From Lentisphaerae bacterium GWF2_57_35 (GTDB lineage: Bacteria > Verrucomicrobiota > Kiritimatiellia > CAIQIC01 > GWF2-57-35): 64,000 bases of DNA. Shown here piece by piece: positions 49,395-58,638 of this stretch. Position 1 is the first letter of the stretch, and each line of letters opens with the position of its first letter. The DNA is taken from positions 1 to 64,000 of the forward strand of contig MHBK01000019.1 in NCBI GenBank assembly GCA_001804865.1, written 5' to 3'. The position numbers and the translations under genes are program-made. The notes beneath the pieces were generated by a model. That model had not been told where the DNA came from. It worked only from the letters and a program-made list of their open reading frames with translations, and searched no databases.

Positions 49395-50387
49395 TCAGGG
49401 CTTGTGAATGTAATCCCGCGGTTGCCGCCGGATTTCATCCCAATTCTTCCGCATCCAATCGACGTTGTCGGAAATGATGGTTTCCAGGGACACGACCGGC
49501 TCCCAGCCGAGTTGCTTCCGGGCCTTCGCATAATCCAATAAATACGCGGCGTCCAGCCCCAGACGGCCTTCGGCCACTTCGACGTGCTTATCGAACGATT
49601 CGCCCATGACGTCGCAAATCATTTGCACCAGGTCGCGAATCGAAATCCGCCGGTCGGTGGACAGGTGGAAAATTTCGCCGGCCTGGCCGGCGCGGGCGGC
49701 TTGCAGGGTGCCGGAGGAGACATCCTTCATGTGAATGAAGGACCGCACCGACACGCCCCCGCCTTGCAGCTTCAGCTTCTCGCCGGCCATGATGCAGAAG
49801 ATGGTGCGGGGAATGATGCGATACAACTGCTGTCCGGGTCCGCAGACATTGGCCGCGCGCGTGAACACCACGGGAAAACCGTAGGCCTTCACGAACGTCA
49901 TCAGGCTCATGTCGCAGGCAGCCTTCGAGGCCGCGTACGGCGTACTCGGATTGTACGGCGTATCCTCGCCCACCAATCCGCTGGTATTTCCATAAACCTC
50001 GGGCGTGGAAATCTGGACGTATTTCTTAATGAAATCGCACTTGCGCAGGCGGTCGTGCAATTTCACCATCGAAACCACGTTGGTCATGTACCAGTGTTCC
50101 GGATGCTGCCAGCTTTGCGGCACCATGCTTTGCGCCGCGAAGTTCACCACGTAATCCGGCTTGAACGAGTTGACCAGTTCCATGGTTTCATCGAGGTGGA
50201 TGTTCAGGTCCAACTGATGAAACGTGAACCGGTCGTGGGGAACCCATTTGTAAGGAAGGAACACGTCCGACGGCTCGGGCGAGCGGCTCGTGCCGACGAC
50301 CTCCGCCCCGTCCTGAAGCGCATAGCCCACAAACGAAGCGCCGGAAAACGAGTTGCTCCCGATCACGAGGATTTTTTCGCGGCTCAT
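49395..50387 (-). CDS. Extended SDR (NDP-sugar 4,6-dehydratase/epimerase-like)
   Basis: A 330-residue enzyme: KILVIGSNSFSGASFVGYAL (a variant dinucleotide motif), NFAAQSMVPQSWQHP, KYVQISTPEVYGNTS, YAASKAACDM (YxxxK) and RAANVCGPGQQLYRIIPR. The PEV after Ser/Thr resembles 4,6-dehydratase active sites. Sugar nucleotide unknown. It is tightly linked to the second SDR and the split transketolase. Confidence 0.85.
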   Translation of the reverse strand: MSREKILVIGSNSFSGASFVGYALQDGAEVVGTSRSPEPSDVFLPYKWVPHDRFTFHQLDLNIHLDETMELVNSFKPDYVVNFAAQSMVPQSWQHPEHWYMTNVVSMVKLHDRLRKCDFIKKYVQISTPEVYGNTSGLVGEDTPYNPSTPYAASKAACDMSLMTFVKAYGFPVVFTRAANVCGPGQQLYRIIPRTIFCIMAGEKLKLQGGGVSVRSFIHMKDVSSGTLQAARAGQAGEIFHLSTDRRISIRDLVQMICDVMGESFDKHVEVAEGRLGLDAAYLLDYAKARKQLGWEPVVSLETIISDNVDWMRKNWDEIRRQPRDYIHKP

Positions 50388-50394
50388 AAGCTCC

Positions 50395-51411
50395 TTACTT
50401 CAAGTCGATGCTCTTCATCATCTTGATGTTGAAATAGTGCATGTCCGACATCGAATCCGGCAGCTTGCCGTTCCGGAAGGCTGCGATCAGGTCTTTCGCG
50501 CCGTCTTCGATCGTGCGTTTCGGAACAAAACCGAGCACCTTGCGGATCTTGGCGGAGGAAATGTGATAGGACCGGATGTCGTCCGACGGCGTCGTTACAA
50601 TCTGCAACTTTTCCTTGCCGGACACTTCCTTCTGCACCACCGACTTCACGACTTCCGCTGTTTCGGAGACGCTGAAATTCTGGTAGGCGGCATTGAAAAT
50701 CTGGCCGGCGATGACGGCATCGGGCACGTCCAGCAGGAGCAAATACAAATCGACCATGTCCTGCATGTGCAGGTTCGGGCGCATCTGCGAGCCGCCAAAA
50801 ACCGTGATCTTGTCGGTGTTGACCGCGTGATTGGTCAGGATGTTCACGGTCAGGTCCAGGCGCTGCCGCGGCGAATAACCGCAGATGGTCGCGGGACGCA
50901 CGATGACCGTGGTGAAGCCCGGGGACTGCTCCTTCAAGAGGACGGGTTCGCACATGGCTTTGTACTTGTTGTACAGCGAGACCGGCACCAGCGGATGCTC
51001 CTCGGTCACGTCCGGATCGTCGCTGACCCCGTAGACGCTGCCGGAGGACGCAAAGACAAAGCGCTTCACGCCGGCGGCTTTGCTCAACGCGACGAGAGGG
51101 CCGAAGGCTTCAAAGTTGATCGTCCGGCTCAAGTCCGGATTCAGCTCCACGCTCGGATCGTTCGAGATGCAGGCCAGATGAATCACGGCATCGCAACCCT
51201 GGACGGACTGCTTCACCAGCTCCTGATCCCGGATGTCGCCCTTGACGAGTTCCAGCTTGGGATTGGATTTGACTTCATCGAACACTTTCTCGCCATAGAT
51301 GAAAAGATCCAGCACCTTGACCGCATAGCCCTGGGCCAGCAGCCGGGGAACCAAGACCGACCCCACATAACCGGCGCCGCCGGTAACCAAGACTTTCTTG
51401 AAAGAAGACAT
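50395..51411 (-). CDS. NAD-dependent sugar epimerase/dehydratase (extended SDR)
   Basis: A 338-residue enzyme: VLVTGGAGYVGSVLVPRLL, FVFASSGSVYGVSDD, YNKYKAMCEPVLL (YxxxK) and PATICGYSPRQRLDL, with NLHMQDMVDLYLLLL. Likely acts on a nucleotide-activated sugar (perhaps heptose) in this locus. Seven nt separate it from the following SDR gene. Confidence 0.87.
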   Translation of the reverse strand: MSSFKKVLVTGGAGYVGSVLVPRLLAQGYAVKVLDLFIYGEKVFDEVKSNPKLELVKGDIRDQELVKQSVQGCDAVIHLACISNDPSVELNPDLSRTINFEAFGPLVALSKAAGVKRFVFASSGSVYGVSDDPDVTEEHPLVPVSLYNKYKAMCEPVLLKEQSPGFTTVIVRPATICGYSPRQRLDLTVNILTNHAVNTDKITVFGGSQMRPNLHMQDMVDLYLLLLDVPDAVIAGQIFNAAYQNFSVSETAEVVKSVVQKEVSGKEKLQIVTTPSDDIRSYHISSAKIRKVLGFVPKRTIEDGAKDLIAAFRNGKLPDSMSDMHYFNIKMMKSIDLK

Positions 51412-51463
51412 AGTCGCGATCCTATTTATTATTGTTTCTTTGACTCGTTACATCGAAAATCGT

Positions 51464-52042
51464 TCACGTCAACGGGACCTGCACCGTATCCATCCAGTGA
51501 TGCAGAATGGCGGCATGGCAGGTTTCCGCAAAGCCATAATCCTTCGCCGCCACAAAAATATTCAAATTCCCGAGAGCCCGCAAAGGATTGGCTTCGCCCA
51601 TTGCGGTCAGCGTCACCACGGTAACGTTCATCTCCCGGGCCAGGCGGGCCGCCGCCACAACGTTGGGGGATTTGCCGGAGCTGCTGATCGCCACCAGCAT
51701 GTCGCCGGGCTTCGCGCGGCGGGAGAGCGGCTCGGAAAACACATGCTCATAGCCCATATCGTTGGAGATGGCGGTGATCAGCGACAGATCGGAAAACACC
51801 TGCGTATGCAAACGCCCGTTTTTCGCGAGATCGGCCGCCATGTGGCTGGCCATCGACGCGCTCGCGCCGTTGCCGACCAGATAGATCGTGGATTTGGAGT
51901 TGCGGATGGCCTCGGTAAGCCGAAGCCACATTTCGAATCCCTCGTCGGAATCGATGTCCTGGCCTTTAACATCCCGGAAAGAACAGGCCTCGAGCAGGTC
52001 GTTCAATTCCTTCACGTGCGCTTTCCAAATGCTTCGCGACAT
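51464..52042 (-). CDS. SIS-domain phosphosugar isomerase (GmhA-like)
   Basis: A 192-residue protein: AIRNSKSTIYLVGNGASASMASHMAADLAKNGR, SDMGYEHVFSEPL-like block (NDMGYEHVFSEPLSRR) and LVAISSSGKSPNVVAAARLA, typical of sedoheptulose 7-phosphate isomerases. GmhA converts sedoheptulose 7-phosphate to heptose 7-phosphate. Start is ATG at 52042, 14 nt after the preceding gene. It sits exactly where a dedicated heptose pathway would need it. Confidence 0.87.
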   Translation of the reverse strand: MSRSIWKAHVKELNDLLEACSFRDVKGQDIDSDEGFEMWLRLTEAIRNSKSTIYLVGNGASASMASHMAADLAKNGRLHTQVFSDLSLITAISNDMGYEHVFSEPLSRRAKPGDMLVAISSSGKSPNVVAAARLAREMNVTVVTLTAMGEANPLRALGNLNIFVAAKDYGFAETCHAAILHHWMDTVQVPLT

Positions 52043-52056
52043 GGCCAACAGTGCTC

Positions 52057-53580
52057 CTATTTCATCAGGGTTTCGATTTGCTTGCAAAGGCTGGCGCGTT
52101 CCATCGGCTTTTCGTTGCAGACCGTGGAGACGGCGTATGCGCCCACGGCATTGCCCACAAAGCCCACCACTTCCATCGGGGCGCCCTGATAGGCGCACAG
52201 GGCCGAAATGGACAAAAAGGCATCGCCCGCCCCCACCCGGTCCACCACCGTGTGCGCCAGGGCCGGGATGAGGAAAAAGCCCTCGTCGCGGTCGTAGCAG
52301 AGGCTGCCGTTTTTACCGCGCGTCACGACGACTTTCTGGCATTTCATCTTCTTCGAGACGTGCTCCAGCATGTGTTCCAGCTCGCCGCGGATGTCCCGCG
52401 CTTCCAGACGCAGTTCTTTTTCCGCCATGGTAATGTAGTCGGCGCGCGGGAACTTCGAAACGACGTTGAACCCCATGTTGCCGGCATTGGCCTGAACATT
52501 CAAGGCCAGGTATTTGGCCTTCGAGCTGATGATGTCGATCGCTTTTTTCGACATCATGCTGTGCCCGAAGTCCACCACGATGACCAGGTCGTATTCCGGG
52601 ATGGCTTTCTCGAGCATCGCGCAGACCGCGGCATCGTCCTCTTTCGAGAGGGCCGTGTCGTTGATCGTGTAAACCTCCAGCATCTTGGTGAAGAAGTAAT
52701 ATTCGATCAGCCGCTTTTTCACGATCGTCGGCGAGTCGTGCCGGTGGAAAAACATCTGCTTGACCTTCGAATTCAGCGTTGTGGCGATGAATTCCTCCTG
52801 CGTATCGCGGTCGCCCAAAACGCTGACCAAGCCGACTTCGTCGCAGAAATTGGACACATGATTGGCCACGGCCAGGATGCCGCCGGCGAATTTCTTGGTA
52901 TAGAGATCGCGCACCGCCAGGGTCGGTTCCTTGGATGACTTGCCGATCGACTCGCAGTACTGATATTCGTCGACAATCGTCTCGCCGATGGTCAGCACTT
53001 TGAGCGTCTTCGACTTCTTGACGTACTCGACAATGTCGTCTTTCTTATAGCGCCCGCGGAAGCCCGTCAGATAATCTTTCACTTCCTTCGGGAAGTTGGT
53101 CATGAACCGGTTGATCAGGTTGGAGGAGCTGAAGACAATGTCGTCCGTGAACACCAGTTGCCCGCCGACCGAGTTGATCGCCTCTTCCTCGAGCAGAATG
53201 CCGCCGGTATGATCTTTCGAGGCGTCCTTGTAGTCCATGCCCTTGACGTAAAAATTTGGCTTAATGGTTTTGAGTACGTGAACGGACTGGGGCAATTCGC
53301 TGTAAGAAACAAAATCCACGATGTCCAGCGTGGCGATCACTTCCATCCGCAAATCCAGATTGAACACCGGGCGGCCGGGGCCTTTGTTGACGTGTTTGTC
53401 CACGGTCAGGGTGACCACCAATACATCGCCATATTCCCGGGCCTTCTGGAAGTGGCGTATATGCCCCACATGAATCAGATCGAAAACCCCGTGACAAAGC
53501 ACCACCCTCTTGCCCTGCTTCTTCAGACTATCGACAATCTCCGCAAGGCGATCCAACTCGACGATTTTATTACTTGCCAT
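52057..53580 (-). CDS. Bifunctional nucleotidyltransferase-PfkB sugar kinase (HldE-like, domain order reversed)
   Basis: A 507-residue fusion. Residues ~20-150 are a cytidylyltransferase-like domain (VVLCHGVFDLIHVGHIRHF with HxGH, FYVKGMDYKD). Residues ~195-507 are a PfkB/ribokinase-type domain ending in HTVVDRVGAGDAFLSISALC (anion hole GAGD, catalytic Asp). Canonical HldE has kinase first and transferase second; here the order is swapped. Together with the SIS isomerase it could turn heptose 7-phosphate into NDP-heptose. Start ATG 53580 overlaps the GT39 gene by 11 nt. Confidence 0.87.
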   Translation of the reverse strand: MASNKIVELDRLAEIVDSLKKQGKRVVLCHGVFDLIHVGHIRHFQKAREYGDVLVVTLTVDKHVNKGPGRPVFNLDLRMEVIATLDIVDFVSYSELPQSVHVLKTIKPNFYVKGMDYKDASKDHTGGILLEEEAINSVGGQLVFTDDIVFSSSNLINRFMTNFPKEVKDYLTGFRGRYKKDDIVEYVKKSKTLKVLTIGETIVDEYQYCESIGKSSKEPTLAVRDLYTKKFAGGILAVANHVSNFCDEVGLVSVLGDRDTQEEFIATTLNSKVKQMFFHRHDSPTIVKKRLIEYYFFTKMLEVYTINDTALSKEDDAAVCAMLEKAIPEYDLVIVVDFGHSMMSKKAIDIISSKAKYLALNVQANAGNMGFNVVSKFPRADYITMAEKELRLEARDIRGELEHMLEHVSKKMKCQKVVVTRGKNGSLCYDRDEGFFLIPALAHTVVDRVGAGDAFLSISALCAYQGAPMEVVGFVGNAVGAYAVSTVCNEKPMERASLCKQIETLMK

Positions 53581-55642
53581 GAACAGCACCCATCTCCTGC
53601 TTCTGCGATTGTGTTTCTGTTATTTCCACGGAGGAAAGGGAGAACGAATATATGAGCATATTTACGCTGTCAACGGGAAACTGGGAGAGCTGGAGGTAAT
53701 TGTCCGTTCCTTGAAGCTCAAAAGGGCCGACGACCAGTTCGGCTTCCCCGTTCTGGGAAAAGGACGCGTTGCGCACTTCTCCGCGCCGTCCGTCGGCAAA
53801 TACCTGCCGGACGGAAAAGCTGCCGGGTTGGACCACCACGCCGCGCAGGGTGAGGCGAACCGAAGCGGGCGCCGCGGAAGAGCGTTGAACCCGAAGCGTC
53901 GCATCGCCTTGCGGCGCGGCAAACAATTGTCCATCCCGCACCTGCAGATAACGCCAGCCCGGGTCGACCGGCCAGACCGAACCGCCCGTGTTCCGGGCGC
54001 GGCGAGCCAGGATGTCCGGCTCCTCATTGTAATACGCCAGATAAGCGGGCGAAGCGGGAATGCTGGCTCCGTGCGGACTCAAGCCCCATTGCCATAGCCG
54101 GCTGAGGGTGTCGTCCCGGAACGACTGCCGGCGGACAAAATAGGTCCCCATCCACCGCCAGTACTCTTCTTTTTCGTCCCCGACGTCCGCCAGCATCACC
54201 GCCTTGGGGAAACGCTCAAAAAAGGATTGGGCGTTCTGGCGCTGCCAATCCAGAACCTGGGCCGGTATGCCCGAATTTGGGTAGCAGGCGAAGGCGGCCT
54301 GGCGATCTGTCACCGGATAGGCCTGCGGAATTTCCCGCATGTTATAGCCGTTCCGCCACACATAAAGCCCCCCCGCCGGCAACTGCGCGCCCAGCCAGTT
54401 GCGAATGTGCGACATGGGCACAAACTTGTCGGTCATGGCAAACAACGTGCGATACGGCGCCGCGCTCCAAAGGAGAAGGAGGCCCCAAAACAAAACAGCC
54501 GGCAGGGTTTGCATCCGGCCTTTCAAGCGGAGGCCGCGGGCCGCTCCGGAGGTCAGCGCCTCCACGCCGATCCCCACGAAGACGGTCATGGGAAGGAATA
54601 CAATGCTCAAATAGCGGGGGAAAAAGCCCCGCTGTAGAAACGCGAAAAACAAGACCGACGGAACGAGCAGCAGAGCGAAAACGAAGGCCGAACGGGTCCG
54701 GTCTTCTTTTCGCAACAGCAAGGCAACCGCCAACCCCACGCCCAGCACCAAGGCAAAGCCGGCCAGACGCCCGCCCTCCCGGCCCCAGCCAAAGCAGGCC
54801 AGTTGATAGGCCAGCAGCGAAAGGGAAAGCCCATCGACCGGACCGCCATCCGTCGAGGCATTGAAATTATCCATGCCCCGAAGGACCAACGAAACAAACG
54901 GCAGCGTGCCGATCAGCAGCAATACGGCCGGCCAGAAGAAGCGGCCGGCCTCGGCCCAGAGCGCCGATTTCGGAGAAGCGCGAAGTTGAACGAGACGTAC
55001 GATCATGCTGACGCCAACGACCAACCCCTCGGCGATCAAAAACAGCCAGGCCGTCATATGCGTGAACAAAGCGCCCATGGCGCCGGCCAGGACCAGCGCG
55101 CCATAACCGATTTTTCCGCGCAAGGAGGAATCGGAAGCGCATATGAATCCGGCCAAGCCCCATAAGTTCAAGGCCAGAAAAAACAGAAGCGGCGCATAGC
55201 TGGTGGCATCGCGCGACTGATAGACATGGAAAAAGGAGACCGCCGTAAACGCCATGACCCACAAGGCCGTTGAGGACGAGTAAACCTTGCGCACCGCAAA
55301 AAAGACCACCGGCAAGGTGGCTATGCCAAAGAGAATGAAGGGAAACCGAAGCCAGAACTCCGAGGGCTCAACGCCCAGGCCTTTGTAGAGATGAAGGAAA
55401 CCATTTATCAAGACATACTGGAACGGCATGTGCTGACCGGTGGGTCCTTTGAAAGCGGCGGTGTAAATATCGCCGATAATCTGGGAGGCCGTATGTTGGT
55501 CATCGCCATATCCCACTACGGTGATCTCGTCGATCCACAACAACGGACGGCCTGCTTCATATAAACGTAAAAACGAACCGACCAGCAAGACTAGCAGGAA
55601 TAATGCAACATGCCCTTTTTTCACGAATGTATCCTTAACCAA
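53570..55642 (-). CDS. GT39/ArnT-like polytopic glycosyltransferase
   Basis: A 690-residue membrane protein. The first lumenal loop has RLYEAGRPLLWIDEITVVGYGD (the acidic catalytic motif region of GT-C enzymes), then about ten hydrophobic helices (e.g. FLALNLWGLAGFI, LYRTLFAM region) and a large soluble C-terminal domain (~430-690). GT39-like enzymes use polyprenyl-phosphate sugars on the periplasmic side. Followed by the HldE-like gene with a small overlap. Confidence 0.8.
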   Translation of the reverse strand: MVKDTFVKKGHVALFLLVLLVGSFLRLYEAGRPLLWIDEITVVGYGDDQHTASQIIGDIYTAAFKGPTGQHMPFQYVLINGFLHLYKGLGVEPSEFWLRFPFILFGIATLPVVFFAVRKVYSSSTALWVMAFTAVSFFHVYQSRDATSYAPLLFFLALNLWGLAGFICASDSSLRGKIGYGALVLAGAMGALFTHMTAWLFLIAEGLVVGVSMIVRLVQLRASPKSALWAEAGRFFWPAVLLLIGTLPFVSLVLRGMDNFNASTDGGPVDGLSLSLLAYQLACFGWGREGGRLAGFALVLGVGLAVALLLRKEDRTRSAFVFALLLVPSVLFFAFLQRGFFPRYLSIVFLPMTVFVGIGVEALTSGAARGLRLKGRMQTLPAVLFWGLLLLWSAAPYRTLFAMTDKFVPMSHIRNWLGAQLPAGGLYVWRNGYNMREIPQAYPVTDRQAAFACYPNSGIPAQVLDWQRQNAQSFFERFPKAVMLADVGDEKEEYWRWMGTYFVRRQSFRDDTLSRLWQWGLSPHGASIPASPAYLAYYNEEPDILARRARNTGGSVWPVDPGWRYLQVRDGQLFAAPQGDATLRVQRSSAAPASVRLTLRGVVVQPGSFSVRQVFADGRRGEVRNASFSQNGEAELVVGPFELQGTDNYLQLSQFPVDSVNMLIYSFSLSSVEITETQSQKQEMGAVHGK

Positions 55643-55705
55643 ATCATCGTTTTTTTCATGCGAGCGCCTAGTTTATCGCAACCGTTCCCACGGTCAATGT
55701 CCGAC

Positions 55706-56521
55706 TCACAAATCCAGCAAATTGTCGTTCAGAATGGCCTGTACGGCCGGACGGGCGATAAACCGGTTCTGAAACCGGGTGGAGCGCCGGAGGATGCGGG
55801 GCGTGATATAGCTTTGCCCCCGCAACGCGGGCGCGGGATTGCTGGAGACCTCGATGAGGGGCGCGTGGTTTTGAATCTGCGTTTGGGCGCTGGCATGAAA
55901 CAAATAGCGGCTCAACACGCGGGCGGAGAGGCCCAGCACGCGATGCCCCTGCCGGACCAGCCGCTCGTTGGCTTCATAGGTAATGTCCTCGCCATGATGC
56001 GTGACAAAGGCACAGCCCTCGCGCCGGAAGACGTCGGCATCGTACATCGCGCATAAGGAACGCACAAAAGGCACGCCCGGTTTCCAGGACCGTTGCCGCA
56101 TATCACGGAAATAACTCCGGATCAGCCAGCCGGCCGTTCGAACGGGAATGCGCTGGTGCCGACATCCGACCCCCATGCAACCGGCGGCCTTCATCTGTTC
56201 CCGAAGAAACGGCAGCCAGCCGTCATGATGCACGTACGTATCCGAATGCATGACCACAAAAAACGGCGTATCAACCTGTTCCAAGGCCAGGTTCAAGGCT
56301 TGGTAATGGGCTTTCCAGGCGTCATTTACAAGCCCTGTCTCCACCAATTCGATCCACTTTACCGACCGCAAATAGTCCAACGAAGCGTCCTGGGAGCCGT
56401 TGTCGAGCACCCGCACAATAACCGGCTCGCGCATGTGCTTGCGCAACGACCTCAGACACAACCGAATGGGCTCCAGCGTCTGGAAATGCGGAATTAAGAT
56501 GGTTGTGGCGGCTTGTTTCAC
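55706..56521 (-). CDS. GT2 family glycosyltransferase
   Basis: A 271-residue GT-A enzyme: TTILIPHFQTLEPIRLCLRSL, VRVLDNGSQDASLDYL and FFVVMHSDTYVHHDGWL (DxD-like HSDTYV). Rhamnosyl-type GT2 resemblance is only general. First gene of the minus-strand glycan run; 63 nt before the GT39 gene. Confidence 0.82.
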   Translation of the reverse strand: MKQAATTILIPHFQTLEPIRLCLRSLRKHMREPVIVRVLDNGSQDASLDYLRSVKWIELVETGLVNDAWKAHYQALNLALEQVDTPFFVVMHSDTYVHHDGWLPFLREQMKAAGCMGVGCRHQRIPVRTAGWLIRSYFRDMRQRSWKPGVPFVRSLCAMYDADVFRREGCAFVTHHGEDITYEANERLVRQGHRVLGLSARVLSRYLFHASAQTQIQNHAPLIEVSSNPAPALRGQSYITPRILRRSTRFQNRFIARPAVQAILNDNLLDL

Positions 56522-56910
56522 ATGAATGCTTTGGATTTCCCTTTTTCTATCTCATCGACTTAAAGCCGATGCCCCTCCTGCCCTCTCGAAAATGCCTTAT
56601 CTTTTGTATGCTATGGATTCCGACTTCATTTAAAGGGGGGCGGCAAGCGCTATCTCGTTCGCCTCCTTTTGAATTTCACCCGTTTTTTATCACCACTCTT
56701 CCCTCTTTTCAAGTGTTGCTGCCTATCAGGATGCATCTTGGCGAAACCCCTAACCCGCATTTCTCACCGCCAGGTGAGAAATGCGCCCCTCCGGGGCCGC
56801 CGCGTGAGGGGTAGCCACGTTCACGGTGTCGCAAGACACCGCGTCACGTCTAAGGTAAAATCCATAATTACAACTGCTGATGTTCCAACATCCCATGTTG
56901 ACATTTCTTG
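56522..56910. other. Intergenic region with palindromic repeats
   Basis: No gene is supported. It holds repeat copy 2 (56750-56785), a following cgcccctccgggg/ccgcgtgagggg-type hairpin, another hairpin acggtgtcgcaagacaccg (~56821-56841) and cataattacaa (~56863-56873), which matches part of the MITE terminal repeat at 19248. Confidence 0.5.
56750..56785. repeat. Palindromic interspersed repeat, copy 2
   Basis: ctaacccgcatttctcaccg-ccaggtgagaaatgcg matches the reverse complement of 391-429 with few differences. Intergenic. Confidence 0.75.
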
Positions 56911-57060
56911 ATGAACGAAGAGACTATGGAAAAGATCGATCGCTCACTAATGAAAAAGCCGTATTACGTTCTTATGGAGAGGCCCGCTCGCATTAAAATA
57001 GAAGTCCAAAGCCCCGGAGCGTACGTCGCGAAACGCGCCGCCGCTCAGGGCAATCGTTAG
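56911..57060 (+). CDS. Doubtful small ORF
   Basis: A 49-codon frame (MNEETMEKIDRSLMKKPYYV at the N-terminus, basic Ala-rich C-terminus) ending 22 nt before the next gene. No Shine-Dalgarno is visible before its ATG, and no family is recognised. It may be a short leader ORF, a fragment or chance. Confidence 0.2.
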   Translation: MNEETMEKIDRSLMKKPYYVLMERPARIKIEVQSPGAYVAKRAAAQGNR

Positions 57061-57082
57061 GTTATAGACAAGGAGATCCTAA

Positions 57083-57676
57083 ATGCTCGGTGAATTATTG
57101 GATATAGCGAAATTCATCCTTGGATTTTCACCCTGGATTCTATTTTTATTTCTGCCAACCGATGGCTGGGATTCGTTGAGGAGAGCTGTTGTTATTTGTC
57201 TGGTTGTATCCGTAATGTTTGCATTGAAGGCGCTGCGCAAGGGCATCATTTTGCAGTGGGCCACCCTGATATTTTTTCTTTTCTGCGCAATAATGCTCTA
57301 CGGCTTCAATTGCGTATGGCTGGCCGAACACATGGGAATTATCGCAAACAGCTTCCTGGACGGCGTTATCTGGTTCACGGTACTGATAGGCCAACCGTTC
57401 ACGCTGCAATATGCACGAGCCGACCTGCCGAAAGAACAATGGTTTGATAAAAGTCTGATTCGCGGCTGCCGGTTCATCGCCATTTTTTGGGGAACGCTGC
57501 TTTTGGTTCCAACGGCTTTCAATGCCTTCCGTCTCTTTTATCCTCTTGCCCTACCAGATCCTTTCTATTTCTACATCAGCCTGTTCTGCATCGTCATCGG
57601 CATATCCTTTACCACTATCTACAAACACAGGAAGCGAAAGCAGCGGGAAGCCATGCGTTACCCAGCACACAGCTAA
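57083..57676 (+). CDS. Hypothetical membrane protein
   Basis: A 197-residue protein with five or six hydrophobic helices (LGFSPWILFLFLPTDGW, AVVICLVVSVMFALKAL, ATLIFFLFCAIMLYGF, FYFYISLFCIVIGISF) and a basic C-terminal tail (YKHRKRKQREAMR). An AGGAGAT lies 6 nt before the ATG. Base composition looks AT-richer than neighbouring genes, suggesting a different origin. No family recognised. Confidence 0.75.
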   Translation: MLGELLDIAKFILGFSPWILFLFLPTDGWDSLRRAVVICLVVSVMFALKALRKGIILQWATLIFFLFCAIMLYGFNCVWLAEHMGIIANSFLDGVIWFTVLIGQPFTLQYARADLPKEQWFDKSLIRGCRFIAIFWGTLLLVPTAFNAFRLFYPLALPDPFYFYISLFCIVIGISFTTIYKHRKRKQREAMRYPAHS

Positions 57677-57753
57677 ACTGGACAAGGGACTCTGGGAGAC
57701 TCATTTCATTTGGGGACCGTCCACCCTGAATCAAAGACAGACGAGGCCACTCA

Positions 57754-58608
57754 ATGAAGAACATCCTTGAAGAGAAGATATCCAGAAGACTTTTTTTCAA
57801 ATGCTTACTGACATGCGGCTGTGGATGTTTGGCATCAAGGCTAGCCCTTGGGGACTCGCAGAATCCCCCAAACGAGTCGAAGACCGTGACGGACAATCCC
57901 CTGGCTGACCGCGCCATGTTGTTGAAAACCTTCGAGGACACAAACGACGGAGCACTCCAGTATATGACCCAAGCATATGGATTGGACGTCGCTCGCGGCA
58001 TCGCGGAAGAGGCGAAGAGGCAGATCGAAGCCCTTCTTCCGCTAATCCCTGATCTGGGTGGGGCAAGGAACATCGTTATTCGCGATTTTCCCGTCGCTCT
58101 CTGGTATGTCGCGTATTTCCGACCGATGAAAGCACATGGCAAAACGGCGGAGGAACTGGGGAAGATGATCTACGATCTGTTTGAAACCAAGCTGCGCCAG
58201 ATGCCTGAAGCCGCGAGGCGATCAGAAGGCGCGAAGCTATTCCTTCCGGAGCATGTCGACAAGCTGAGGGAGTGGGCTCGATGGACACAGAAGAGAGAGT
58301 ATCCCGCAAACTGGGTAGCCTCTTTTGTGCCGGGAAACGGAACGGATTGTGACTATGGCTACGACTACACTGAGTGCGCAATAGTCAACTATCTGAAAGC
58401 TCATGGGGCCGATGAAGTTGCCCCATATGTCTGTCTGAATGACTTCATTCGCAGCCGGGCTTACGGGACAGGACTCAGGAGAACAAAGACGTTAGCGCAA
58501 GGTGACGACAGGTGCGATTTTCGATACAAGAAAAATTACCCGGTTACTCAGGACTGGCATACGGAAATTCCGGTAATCAGAAAGAGGATGGCAGAAAGAA
58601 TCGATTAG
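57754..58608 (+). CDS. ATC-hydrolase-like protein with Tat-type signal
   Basis: A 284-residue protein. The C-terminal half has the pattern of the L-2-amino-thiazoline-4-carboxylate hydrolase family: DCDYGYDYTECAIVNYLKAHG, VAPYVCLNDFIRSRAYGTGL, and TLAQGDDRCDFRY. The N-terminus has a twin-arginine-like motif SRRLFFKCLLTCGCGC followed by a small-residue stretch, so export or lipidation is suggested, unlike cytosolic homologues. Substrate unknown. Precedes the GH66-like gene by 30 nt. Confidence 0.75.
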   Translation: MKNILEEKISRRLFFKCLLTCGCGCLASRLALGDSQNPPNESKTVTDNPLADRAMLLKTFEDTNDGALQYMTQAYGLDVARGIAEEAKRQIEALLPLIPDLGGARNIVIRDFPVALWYVAYFRPMKAHGKTAEELGKMIYDLFETKLRQMPEAARRSEGAKLFLPEHVDKLREWARWTQKREYPANWVASFVPGNGTDCDYGYDYTECAIVNYLKAHGADEVAPYVCLNDFIRSRAYGTGLRRTKTLAQGDDRCDFRYKKNYPVTQDWHTEIPVIRKRMAERID

Positions 58609-58638
58609 AAAGGAAATGAGAGCTATTAGGAATCTTCA

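Noticed and set aside
57050-57070. Integron attC-like core (cgttaggttat) before the membrane-protein gene
   Set aside because: No complementary RYYYAAC end or imperfect inverted arms are found upstream, and no second site occurs between following genes.
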